Shown: positions 16,098 through 23,681 of the stretch, one piece after another
Layout of the letters: the number at the start of each line of letters is the position of its first letter
Numbering within the stretch: the stretch's first letter is position 1
Origin: SAR202 cluster bacterium Io17-Chloro-G7
GTDB lineage: Bacteria > Chloroflexota > Dehalococcoidia > UBA3495
NCBI GenBank assembly: GCA_002817055.1
Contig: MUCU01000069.1
Span: 1-40,508, forward strand
Direction of reading: 5' to 3'
Length of the DNA: 40,508 bases
Program-made: the position numbers and the translations under genes
Notes under the pieces: generated by a model
Seen by the model: only the letters and a program-made list of their open reading frames with translations
Told to the model about the DNA's origin: nothing
Databases searched by the model: none

Positions 16098-17126
16098 ATG
16101 CGGGTTTTCTATCGTTTGGGTTCCCATGAGCTTGGGGCGGTTGCCGCCGAAGCCGCCTGGGCCGAATCCATGGGCTACGACGGCGTATCCAGCAACGAAA
16201 CCGCGCATGACCCGTTTCTGCCTCTGGCAATAGCCGCCACCGCAACATCGCGGGTTACGCTGGAAACCAAAGTCGCCATCGCTTTTCCACGCTCTCCCAT
16301 GGTGGTTGCTAGCACCAGCCGGGACCTGCAAGATTTGTCCCACGGGCGTTTCCGGCTGGGATTGGGCACTCAGGTCAAGGGGCACATCGAGCGCCGTTTT
16401 TCGACCCACTGGGAATCGCCGGGTCCAAGACTCAGGGAATATGTTCAAGCATTGCGGTGTATTTGGGATTGCTGGGCAAACGGGACCAAGCTAGATTTCC
16501 AAGGGCGGCATTACCAGTTTTCCTTAATGACTCCATTTTTCGATCCTGGCCCTAGCCTATACCGGAACCCCGAAGTGTCGACTGCCGCAGTTAATGCCTA
16601 CAACTGCCGGGTGGCCGGAGAGGTGAGCGACGGACTGATGCTTCACAGCCTGACATCGGCCGAGTACGTCAGACAGGTTGTGAGGCCAGGCTTGACTCAA
16701 GGCGCAAATAAGGCCGGAAAGGACCCGGCCGCCATAAGCGTCAGCGGCGGCGGGTTCATTGTTACCGGACCGAACGCCTCCAGCATTCGTGAGGCTCAAG
16801 CCGAGGTCCGGCGGCGCATAGCGTTTTACGCTTCCACCAGGACCTACTTCCCGGTGCTGGAAACTCATGGGTTCCAACAAATCGGTCAGCAACTTCACCA
16901 GATGTCGTTGCGAGGCCAGTGGGCCGAAATGGCAGAGTTGGTCAGCGATGAGATGTTGGACGTATTCTCGGTGAGCGGTGAGTACGATGAGATTGCAGGG
17001 AAATTCCTGCAGCGCTACGGTGGGTTATTGGACGAGGTAAATTTCGCGGTTAGTACGTCCTCACCCCCGGAAGAGGCCCAAATTCGCAAAATCATCAGGC
17101 AACTCCAGGATTCCCCGGTTGATTGA
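16098..17126 (+). CDS. LLM-class flavin-dependent oxidoreductase
   Basis: The 342 aa protein belongs to the bacterial luciferase-like monooxygenase family, TIM-barrel enzymes using FMN or F420. Segments seen: AAEAAWAESMGYDGVSSNET, TSRVTLETKVAIAFPRSPMV, LSHGRFRLGLGTQVKGHI and the late GEVSDGLMLHSLTSAEYV. The layout resembles the actinobacterial F420-dependent subgroup more than the two paralogues at 35.8-38.0 kb. The ATG at 16098 is favoured by AAGGAGG five bases upstream; GTG at 16092 falls inside that site. The substrate is unknown. LLM oxidoreductases are numerous in SAR202-type Chloroflexota. Confidence 0.9.
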   Translation: MRVFYRLGSHELGAVAAEAAWAESMGYDGVSSNETAHDPFLPLAIAATATSRVTLETKVAIAFPRSPMVVASTSRDLQDLSHGRFRLGLGTQVKGHIERRFSTHWESPGPRLREYVQALRCIWDCWANGTKLDFQGRHYQFSLMTPFFDPGPSLYRNPEVSTAAVNAYNCRVAGEVSDGLMLHSLTSAEYVRQVVRPGLTQGANKAGKDPAAISVSGGGFIVTGPNASSIREAQAEVRRRIAFYASTRTYFPVLETHGFQQIGQQLHQMSLRGQWAEMAELVSDEMLDVFSVSGEYDEIAGKFLQRYGGLLDEVNFAVSTSSPPEEAQIRKIIRQLQDSPVD

Positions 17127-17194
17127 ACCAACGGCCCAACAGAGCCTGATAACGTCGATGAGCGCGGGGCCGGATGATGAGAGAAAAACACTAG

Positions 17195-18004
17195 ATGCAA
17201 GGTACGGGATCTAATGGGGGAGGCCCACCGGAAACTGGCGCCAAAATTGAGATTCTAGGAATGCCTTTCAAGCGGGACAATGAATCTCAGTTAACCTACC
17301 GTCTGAAATGGGCGGCTTGGGAGTGGCTCTACAATGTGGCCCAGTGCAGGAATATTGGAGTGGAAGTACGCCTGGAGGGGGCCAGCGGTCGCGTGGTGGA
17401 CTTGGCAGCGGTGGGGCCCGGCAACACGCTCTATGTGGTGGAGGTCAAAGCTTCCCGCTCCGACTTTGCCAGGGCCAATCATACCAGGGAAGACCTGGCC
17501 ATATTTAAGGCGCAAAAGCGGCTGTACTCGACCCGCACCGGACTGGCCCTGGACACCTTGGTCCAAGCGGCGTCTTTCGCTAGGAGCGAGCGCTCCGAGG
17601 CTTGGCGAGAAGTACCAGCCTACCGCCAAGCACTAACGGTATACCGTAGAATGGTCAGGAAAGAGAAGTCCTACGATAATCGCCTGGCTTCTTACAGCAT
17701 CAAGTTCCACGACGACCGGTTCATGGGCATTGCCGATTACCACTACATCATCGCTCCTGCAAATGTAGTCAACCGAAGGCTGCTCCCTCCCGGGTGGGGA
17801 TTGCTGGCGGATTGCGCTCGTGAGGTCGTGGCCGCGCCAAGAAAGACGGTGCGAAAGAACACTGGAATCGTGTCCAACGTGTTGCGAGCTATCTGCAGGA
17901 GTAACACCACGTCGATGATGCGCGCCCAAGGGGTGCTGTTTACCCAAGAAGGAGCGGAGTTTCCGGGCCACCGGTGGGACTCCGCCAACCAATCGGACGG
18001 CTGA
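17195..18004 (+). CDS. PD-(D/E)XK nuclease-like protein, MmcB-related
   Basis: The 269 aa protein contains a nuclease core RVVDLAAVGPGNTLYVVEVK followed by ASRSDF, with catalytic-type residues D69, E83 and K85 in the order D-(13)-ExK. After an insertion, IADYHYIIAPANVVNRRLLP and GWGLLAD match the second half of MmcB-like/DUF1052 proteins. It probably cuts or binds DNA in repair, but no partner is adjacent: an LLM oxidoreductase is upstream and a convergent PIG-L gene downstream. The C-terminal part (KNTGIVSNVLRAICRSNTTS) is unassigned. The start at 17195 has only a weak GAGAG; an ATG at 17261 is possible. Confidence 0.78.
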   Translation: MQGTGSNGGGPPETGAKIEILGMPFKRDNESQLTYRLKWAAWEWLYNVAQCRNIGVEVRLEGASGRVVDLAAVGPGNTLYVVEVKASRSDFARANHTREDLAIFKAQKRLYSTRTGLALDTLVQAASFARSERSEAWREVPAYRQALTVYRRMVRKEKSYDNRLASYSIKFHDDRFMGIADYHYIIAPANVVNRRLLPPGWGLLADCAREVVAAPRKTVRKNTGIVSNVLRAICRSNTTSMMRAQGVLFTQEGAEFPGHRWDSANQSDG

Positions 18005-18041
18005 ACACCTCGGGTGATTCTAACGGTTCGGGATTCAGGGG

Positions 18042-18788
18042 CTAGGACTGCATGAATTTGGTAGCCAGGGAATCTAGGTCAAAAGATATGCGGCGAAAAC
18101 CCTCGGCGTAAGCCAACCCCACGGATTTACCCTGGCGGGCGCAACTCTCGCGAATCCACTCAAATCTTTCCTGGGCCGGCCTCGAAGACATCTGGCTGAC
18201 GTGAGCGGTGAGAGAATCTGCCTTGGCCTGCATATAATCCCCCACATCGATGAAGGCGTCGGCGTCCTCGGTGCCCCAGAGGTAAGCCTCTGAAACCCGG
18301 TGGGGTTCCAAACCCTCATCAGTGATCTGTTCCGGGAAATGCAAGTAGCTCCAAGCGTAGGAGAAGGCGGCGTCAACGGCCCCTTGTCCACTCTTGCGGT
18401 GGTCGCGGTGCGTGTGGCTAGTGCTGCGATAAGGGTCGATACAAAGAATCAAGTCGGGCTTGAACCTGCGTATCTCCCGAACTAGTTGGCGCCGAAACAA
18501 CGGGGTGTCCTCCAAGCCGCCGTCGGGGTGGGCCAGGAAAACCACGTCGTTGACCCCCAAGACCGCAGAAGCATTCCGCTGCTCCTCCTCCCTGATGGCC
18601 GCCAATTGGGCCGGGTTCATACTTCGGTCCGAAGTGCCTTTATCACCGTTGGTGCACATAACGACGCATACTTCGGTGCCCGACTCTTTAACCCACTTGG
18701 CCAAGGTGCCTCCGCAACCGCCTTCGCAGTCGTCAGGATGAGGGGTGATCGCCATGGCCCTAGCGGGTGCTTGTTTGATGATTTCCAT
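18042..18788 (-). CDS. PIG-L/LmbE-family deacetylase
   Basis: The 248 aa product has the zinc-binding motifs of N-acetylglucosaminyl deacetylases: ITPHPDDCEGGCGGTLA (H17, D19, D20) and STSHTHRDHRKSG (HxDH). Family members remove N-acetyl groups from sugar conjugates such as GlcNAc-inositol or bacillithiol precursors. All metal and catalytic residues are present. I see no adjacent glycosyltransferase or ligase, so the pathway is open. It is cytoplasmic, without a signal peptide. Confidence 0.9.
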   Translation of the reverse strand: MEIIKQAPARAMAITPHPDDCEGGCGGTLAKWVKESGTEVCVVMCTNGDKGTSDRSMNPAQLAAIREEEQRNASAVLGVNDVVFLAHPDGGLEDTPLFRRQLVREIRRFKPDLILCIDPYRSTSHTHRDHRKSGQGAVDAAFSYAWSYLHFPEQITDEGLEPHRVSEAYLWGTEDADAFIDVGDYMQAKADSLTAHVSQMSSRPAQERFEWIRESCARQGKSVGLAYAEGFRRISFDLDSLATKFMQS

Positions 18789-19029
18789 AAACCCTATTGA
18801 GTCCTCGCTTTGTATTATTATCCGGGGGATTTATCCAAACTGGCGATTTTTCCACCCACCTGCCAATGACGTACATCTCCGTGGCCGTCATCACCCATTT
18901 AGTGGCCCAGGCTAGAACCCTGGAGCAAAACACATCTACAAGATGCTAGTACGTCTCGGGATAAAGTGGAGGAACTCTGCGCTCGGAGGCTTTTGTAGCG
19001 GACGACTGGGTCTCACGACCGTAACAAGG

Positions 19030-19395
19030 TTAGGTCGCACGTAGTAGACGCTCGTCGAAGGTGGCCAACTCCGCGCCCAGAAGTCTAGATAGGTAGAGGT
19101 AGCACGCATCGTATGTTGTCAGTCCCGTTTCCAAGGCCAACCGCAGGACTGCCGGATGTCTTGCGTCTCTCCAGCGAATGTCCATAGACATAGCTGCTTC
19201 GAGTGCCAATTGGAAAGCGTTGAATTGGGAAGGGAACAGGATGGATTTCTTTTGGGCAATGTGGCTAAGTTCATAAGCCATTAATTCAGGCGCATATAAA
19301 TCTGAGTCCTGCAGTAGCGCAACCGCTTCGGCGGCCCTGGGCTCTCGGAAAACTATTGCACCCAAAACGCTTGCATCAACGACTTTAGCGGGCAT
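19030..19395 (-). CDS. PIN-domain toxin (VapC/FitB family)
   Basis: A 121 aa PIN-domain ribonuclease toxin. The four acidic residues are in place: D7 (KVVDASVLG), E42 (MAYELSHIA), D97 (TTYDACYLYL) and D114 (ATFDERLL). Members cleave tRNA or other RNA when not bound by the antitoxin. The ATG at 19395 has GGGAG seven bases upstream and overlaps the antitoxin stop by 11 bases. A longer open frame upstream is not used. The pair looks complete and functional. Confidence 0.93.
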   Translation of the reverse strand: MPAKVVDASVLGAIVFREPRAAEAVALLQDSDLYAPELMAYELSHIAQKKSILFPSQFNAFQLALEAAMSMDIRWRDARHPAVLRLALETGLTTYDACYLYLSRLLGAELATFDERLLRAT

Positions 19396-19615
19396 CTCTG
19401 AACTCCCTGATCCATCCGGTAGCATCATCGCCGGTACTTATTACCAACTCCCCTACCCGACTTTGCACTTGGTCTAAAGACAGCTTTGTAGGCGCAATTG
19501 CCTCCTCCAGAATAAACATCAACTCACCTTGTAGGGAGCGGTGATGACGTTTAGCTCTTTCCCGCAGGAGGACCAACATATCTTCAGGGACGTTTTTGAC
19601 GGTTAAGCTGGCCAA
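19385..19615 (-). CDS. FitA/VapB-like ribbon-helix-helix antitoxin
   Basis: The 76 aa partner of the PIN toxin. ASLTVKNVPEDMLVLLRERA and HHRSLQGELMFILEEAI form an Arc/FitA-type ribbon-helix-helix DNA-binding domain, and the C-terminal tail (DDATGWIREFRDAR) would wrap the toxin. The start appears to be TTG at 19615, because the conserved MASLTV begins there and no ATG or GTG is in frame just upstream; the ribosome site is weak. It precedes and overlaps the toxin gene, the standard order. Confidence 0.88.
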   Translation of the reverse strand: MASLTVKNVPEDMLVLLRERAKRHHRSLQGELMFILEEAIAPTKLSLDQVQSRVGELVISTGDDATGWIREFRDAR

Positions 19616-19735
19616 AATATCACGCTTCTGGTTGCGGTTTGCTTCCGTTTAGAATCCATTTTACAACCAAGTAATCGCTGGTACAACTAAGCTAAGCGCA
19701 GAAGGCCGGGCGGGAAGAGCCTAATGGGTTCGCGG

Positions 19736-20605
19736 TTACCCGGTCATTGTTACAGAGCGTCCCAGCTCGGTTGCGGAATATCGCCCGGAACGTCCTGGCA
19801 CCCTTTCCAGCCAACGGTATTTATCCCGGGCGGCATTGCGGAGTGTCTGAGTAAAATTGTGAGGGCTGTGCCAGCCAGCAATCTTAAAAAGCCTCGCTAG
19901 GTCTGTGATGTCTACGCTGGGCATGCCCAGAAACCGCTTTGCTCCCTCGGCGGCCACCACCACCTTGCGCATGTCCCCCAAGGGAGCGGCAGCAGCGCAA
20001 AACCGGGCGAACTGGTTTTCGGCCTCAACCTCCGTTTCTCGTGTCGCCGTTTCTGGCTCGACGGCTGTCGTTTTCTCAGCCGGTGTTGGTATCTGACTGC
20101 CGCCGATGCCTGCAATTTGAGGTTCTTTTGCGGCACTTTCGTTGATGGTCCCGGCCGGTTTAGGGTTGGCGTTTCGGGTGTATTCGGGACTGCCCGGAGT
20201 TGGGGCAGCGGGACTGGTGGTCAGACCTGATGTGGTTGTTACTTGAGGTTCAAAAGTGCTAGCGACTGTCATCGGCTCCGCAATAAATGGCGCAGAGGGC
20301 AAAGGAAGATTTGGCGGTTGCGCCGGTGGTGTACCGGTTGTGTCCGCAATCCCAACTTCAGCTTCTTGAACTACATTTGTAATGGGTTGCGGGCTGGTAC
20401 GGTCCTCTTCGCCGCTAATTGCCCTACCGCTAAATTGCGAGTCGCCAAGCTGGCCGCTTTGCGTTGTGGACTCTGGAACGGACTGCATCAAATCCCTCGC
20501 CAAGTCTCGCAACGCCATTAATACCCCTTGTTGGATTACCTCGGACTCTTCGGATTCGAGGGTTATTTGAGCAGCGTTGGGGAGGGTTATGGATACCTTT
20601 ACCAT
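19736..20605 (-). CDS. Hypothetical linker-rich protein with C-terminal winged-helix-like domain
   Basis: I do not recognise this 289 aa protein as a named family. Residues 1-42 form a small folded part (VKVSITLPNAAQITLESEES, then a Leu-rich helix). Residues 43-195 are Pro/Thr/Ser/Ala-rich and look disordered. The last 95 residues look like a winged helix: DITDLARLFKIAGWHSPHNF and LRNAARDKYRWLERVP end in the wing-like GRSGRYSATELGR. AAGG lies eight bases before the ATG. It lies upstream of the toxin-antitoxin pair on the same strand, 120 bases apart. A DNA-binding regulatory role is inferred only from the C-terminal pattern. Confidence 0.7.
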   Translation of the reverse strand: MVKVSITLPNAAQITLESEESEVIQQGVLMALRDLARDLMQSVPESTTQSGQLGDSQFSGRAISGEEDRTSPQPITNVVQEAEVGIADTTGTPPAQPPNLPLPSAPFIAEPMTVASTFEPQVTTTSGLTTSPAAPTPGSPEYTRNANPKPAGTINESAAKEPQIAGIGGSQIPTPAEKTTAVEPETATRETEVEAENQFARFCAAAAPLGDMRKVVVAAEGAKRFLGMPSVDITDLARLFKIAGWHSPHNFTQTLRNAARDKYRWLERVPGRSGRYSATELGRSVTMTG

Positions 20606-20988
20606 GCGCTACACCTTTTCCCTTCTAAGAGTTAGCAATTTAAGAGCTGGCGTGGAATCGTCTGTGGGCCGGCGGTCAGATCGCCTTAAAGAGTATTTGG
20701 CATGGTACTCCACGGTTGACACATTATCAACCTGGGCAGATAAAAGTGTATAAATGGCAACCGAAGCTAAGTGTATAGGATGGGCGTGATTGGAAGCGGT
20801 AGGACCCAACGGTGGTGCGCTGGGTTAGGTGGCCTCTTCCGATACCATGATCCCTGCAGGGCGCTTGAGCATGGAAGGAGGTTAGAGCCGAGGTACAAGA
20901 AAACGCATACGTGATCAGCAAGGGAAGGCTAAATCTCTACCCACTCTAGGTCGCTAACGCTTCTGAGAGAACATACTTCCGTAGAATC
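20606..20988. other. Spacer without a recognised gene
   Basis: These 383 bases separate the winged-helix protein gene from the 3' end of uvrC. No tRNA or convincing ORF is seen. The only strong signal is a promoter-like pair on the plus strand at 20716-20744. AAGTGTATA occurs twice nearby (20745 and 20770). Confidence 0.6.
20716..20744 (+). promoter_or_regulatory. Orphan promoter-like sequence
   Basis: A perfect TTGACA (20716-20721) is followed after 17 bases by GATAAA (20739-20744). No gene lies downstream on this strand; a transcript would run into uvrC antisense. It could drive a small or antisense RNA, or be fortuitous. Confidence 0.35.
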
Positions 20989-22857
20989 CTAGATGGTCTG
21001 CTTGAGGCGAAGAGCCAGGGATCGTGTCATGCCGGGGACGGCGGCGAGGTCGTCCAAAGATGCTTGCTTGATACCTTGCAAGGTGCCGAAACGGCGCATC
21101 AGCATCCGTTTCCGTTTGGGGCCGATGCCCGTCACCATATCAATGGGCGAACGCAGGCTGCTCTTGCTCCGCAGGTTGCGGTGAAAAGTGATGGCGAAGC
21201 GGTGGGCTTCATCCCGCATGCGCTGGACCAAGTACAATGCTTGGGAGTCCCGGGGTAGGATTATTGGTTCCGGGGTATGTGGCACATAAAGCCACTCGTT
21301 TTCCTTGGCCAACGATGCCAGAGGGATATCGTCCATACCCAACTCTAACAATACTTCCAAGGCTGCGGAAAGCTGCCCTTTGCCACCGTCGATGAGCACC
21401 AAGTCCGGCAGAATCGCCCAGGTGTCGTTTTCGGCCTCCGCAGCGTCGTAGCCGTCCTTCAGTTTTGAGGCCCGGCTTTGAGCCAGGCGCTTGAACCGGC
21501 GACGCAACACCTCTCGCATGCTTTCGAAGTCGTCAACACCTTCAATGGTTTTCATTTTGAACCGGCGGTAATGAGCCGTCTTGGGCTTCCCATCCTCGAA
21601 CACCACCATGCTAGCCACTGTGTTGGTGCCTTGGATGTGGGAGATGTCGTAACACTCCATGCGGTACGGGGAGGCGGGAAGGCTAAGCTCTTCCTCCAGT
21701 TCCGACATGGCCTGCTTGAGCGCATCCACATTGGCCAACCACTTGATTTGATGCTGGGCTAGGCCTTGAGCGGCATTTTCGGCCACGGTGTCGATCAGCT
21801 GTTTGTGCACGCCACGTTGAGGGCGGAACAGCCGAACCGCCCCTCCTCTGAGGGTGCGCAGCCAGTCGTTAATCAATTCGCCGTCTTCCAACGGGTGTTG
21901 CACCAAAACATGGGGCGGAATCACCGGAGCGTTGCTGTAATACTGCTTGATGAACTGGCCCAATACCAAGCCTGGGGAATCGTCTTGAGTCCCTTCCATG
22001 AAAAAATGGTCCCGGCCGATCAGCTTGTTGTGGCGAACAAAGAATACCTCCACCCAAGACTCGTTGGTGCCTTGCTCCACCGCCATGACGTCCATATCGC
22101 TGATGGGGTTGGAGTCAACTTTTATTCGTTGTTCTTCTGCCACCCGTTCCACGCTGCGGATCCGATCGCGCAGGACGGCGGCGCGCTCAAATTCAAGGCT
22201 TTCCGAAGCAAGGTCCATGTTGGTGCGAAGGTCGCTGGTGACAGCTTCGGTATCCCCCTCCATGAACAGGACTACCTGCTGGATAACCTTGGCGTATTCC
22301 TCGGCGCTGGCGTGGCCGGAGCAAGGGGCCACACACCGGTTGATGTAGTATTCCAGGCATGGCCTAGGGTCGATCCCGGTGATTTTCTTGGTACATGAAC
22401 GGTAGGGGAACAGTCGCTTGACCAGGTCCATAGTCTTCCGAACCGAGCCAGCGGTGGCGAATGGGCCGAAGTATCTGGCGCCGTCTTTGGATACCTTGCG
22501 GGTGATATAGACTCGAGGGAATTCCTCGCTGAGGTCGATCTTCAGGAAGGGGTAGGTCTTGTCGTCTTTCAGGCGAGCGTTGTAACGGGGCCGGTACCGC
22601 TTGATGAGGGTATTTTCCAGGATCAGTGCCTCGGCTTCCGAGTCGGTAACTATGTACTCAAAGTCGTGGACTTGGCCCATCATCTTGCGGATTTTGGGAA
22701 TCTGACCCGTGGGTGAGGCAAAGTAAGTCCGGACGCGGTTCCGCAGCACGCTGGCTTTGCCCACATACAATACCGTATCCCGGGCGTCCTTCATCATGTA
22801 AACGCCGGGGCGCTCAGGGGTTAGCCGTAGCCGCTGTTCAATCAGAGGTGGAGCCAT
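20989..22857 (-). CDS. uvrC: Excinuclease ABC subunit C
   Basis: The 622 aa UvrC makes both incisions around DNA lesions in nucleotide excision repair, acting with UvrA and UvrB. The N-terminal GIY-YIG nuclease reads GVYMMKDARDTVLYVGKASV. A Cys-rich segment (CLEYYINRCVAPCSG) follows, then a UVR helix pair (LASESLEFERAAVLRDRI) that binds UvrB. The RNase H-like nuclease holds MECYDISHIQGTNTVASMVV and LVLIDGGKGQLSAA, and the C-terminal HhH domain GIGPKRKRMLMRRFG. The start matches the family although no clear Shine-Dalgarno sequence precedes it. A tail-anchored basic protein is encoded 33 bases upstream. Confidence 0.97.
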   Translation of the reverse strand: MAPPLIEQRLRLTPERPGVYMMKDARDTVLYVGKASVLRNRVRTYFASPTGQIPKIRKMMGQVHDFEYIVTDSEAEALILENTLIKRYRPRYNARLKDDKTYPFLKIDLSEEFPRVYITRKVSKDGARYFGPFATAGSVRKTMDLVKRLFPYRSCTKKITGIDPRPCLEYYINRCVAPCSGHASAEEYAKVIQQVVLFMEGDTEAVTSDLRTNMDLASESLEFERAAVLRDRIRSVERVAEEQRIKVDSNPISDMDVMAVEQGTNESWVEVFFVRHNKLIGRDHFFMEGTQDDSPGLVLGQFIKQYYSNAPVIPPHVLVQHPLEDGELINDWLRTLRGGAVRLFRPQRGVHKQLIDTVAENAAQGLAQHQIKWLANVDALKQAMSELEEELSLPASPYRMECYDISHIQGTNTVASMVVFEDGKPKTAHYRRFKMKTIEGVDDFESMREVLRRRFKRLAQSRASKLKDGYDAAEAENDTWAILPDLVLIDGGKGQLSAALEVLLELGMDDIPLASLAKENEWLYVPHTPEPIILPRDSQALYLVQRMRDEAHRFAITFHRNLRSKSSLRSPIDMVTGIGPKRKRMLMRRFGTLQGIKQASLDDLAAVPGMTRSLALRLKQTI

Positions 22858-22890
22858 GAATATCTATAAAGAGAATCTAAATCGAAATCT

Positions 22891-23307
22891 TTAAAGTACA
22901 ATTCCCAAGACGATTATGACAGTCAGAACGGTAGCAGACATGGCCAGTATGCGCTTTATCTCGGCGCCGATATTGCTTTGGACTGTTAGGCGCTCCCTTC
23001 TTCCCCTGCCCCCCCGTCGTGCGGGCGCCAACTCGGCATCTAGCGTCCGGTCCGCAACTGGACTGGGGCGAGCGGGCCTGGGAGGCCTGGAAGTTTGTCG
23101 CACCGGGGGAGTGGGTGCTTCAGGAGGGTTTAGGACGGTGGATTCCGCCACAGCAGTAACCTCGTCTGATTCCTGCTGGACGCTGTCCGCCTCCGTTCCG
23201 GTTACGGACACACCAGTTTGACCATCTTCTGGCCGGGTCTGCTGGCGTTTTCTTCGGCGACCGAGCTGCGCCTGGCGTGACGCTACCCGGCGAGCTTTAC
23301 CAGGCAT
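22891..23307 (-). CDS. Basic, disordered, C-terminally membrane-anchored protein
   Basis: An unrecognised 138 aa protein. Residues 1-25 are strongly basic (ARRVASRQAQLGRRRKRQQT), the middle is Glu/Pro/Thr-rich and probably disordered, a second basic patch (PARRGGRGRRERL) follows, and the last 20 residues form one hydrophobic helix (MSATVLTVIIVLGIVL). This predicts a tail-anchored protein with a basic domain in the cytoplasm, which could touch nucleic acid. GGAGGAG six bases before the ATG is a strong ribosome site. It sits 33 bases upstream of uvrC and is probably co-transcribed. Confidence 0.7.
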   Translation of the reverse strand: MPGKARRVASRQAQLGRRRKRQQTRPEDGQTGVSVTGTEADSVQQESDEVTAVAESTVLNPPEAPTPPVRQTSRPPRPARPSPVADRTLDAELAPARRGGRGRRERLTVQSNIGAEIKRILAMSATVLTVIIVLGIVL

Positions 23308-23590
23308 GGACTATCTCCTCCACAGGGGTGGGAGTGGCATCGGCGGCAGGCCGGATGATCACCCGGATCAGCCGGGCCGACTGTTTAACTATAACAGCTA
23401 TTGCCCTAAAAAGGCAGGGGATTGGTATGCCCGTAGAATGTATTTCGCTGAACCATCGTCCTTTTGGCTTGGACCGTGCCTTTCCCAATTTACAATTCTA
23501 AGGTTTAACGTTGTGAGTCGACTTCCAGGTTTGGTGTAAGGACGGAGTTTCGCCGTCGATGCGGCAAGCGGATTTCGGCTCCCAACACCC

Positions 23591-23626
23591 AAAACACGGC
23601 GGTGGCTTTTCTCAACCACCGCCGTG
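23591..23626 (-). terminator. Rho-independent terminator of the Xer recombinase gene
   Basis: Perfect 11 bp stem: CACGGCGGTGG at 23595-23605 and CCACCGCCGTG at 23616-23626, with a ten-base loop. Read on the minus strand, the stem is followed by TTTT and a T/G-rich tail. It is 56 bases after the recombinase stop. Confidence 0.85.
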
Positions 23627-23638
23627 CTCCCCTCCTAA

Positions 23639-23677
23639 CCTAGCCCGCTGGCCTAGCCCAGTGACCTAGTCACAAGG
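23639..23677. repeat. 13 bp tandem repeat after the recombinase stop
   Basis: CCTAGCCCGCTGG (23639-23651), CCTAGCCCAGTGA (23652-23664) and CCTAGTCACAAGG (23665-23677) follow each other directly. The first two share 10 of 13 bases and all three begin CCTAG. The block fills the space between stop codon and terminator. Confidence 0.6.
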
Positions 23678-23681
23678 ATTA

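Larger units (their letters stand above)
23308..23681. other. Spacer between the basic membrane protein gene and xer
   Basis: It contains the Rho-independent terminator of the recombinase gene, a 13 bp tandem repeat next to the recombinase stop, and probably the promoter of the downstream gene (a TATAGT on the minus strand near 23390, without a good -35). No gene is recognised. Confidence 0.6.

Noticed and set aside
19012..19030. CGTAACAAGGT, identical to a stretch near the 3' end of 16S rRNA
   Set aside because: Only 11 bases match; the flanks do not fit 16S rRNA and no other rRNA segment is nearby.
21766..22398. 210-codon plus-strand frame inside uvrC
   Set aside because: It is the antisense of a well conserved coding region and shows no family similarity of its own.
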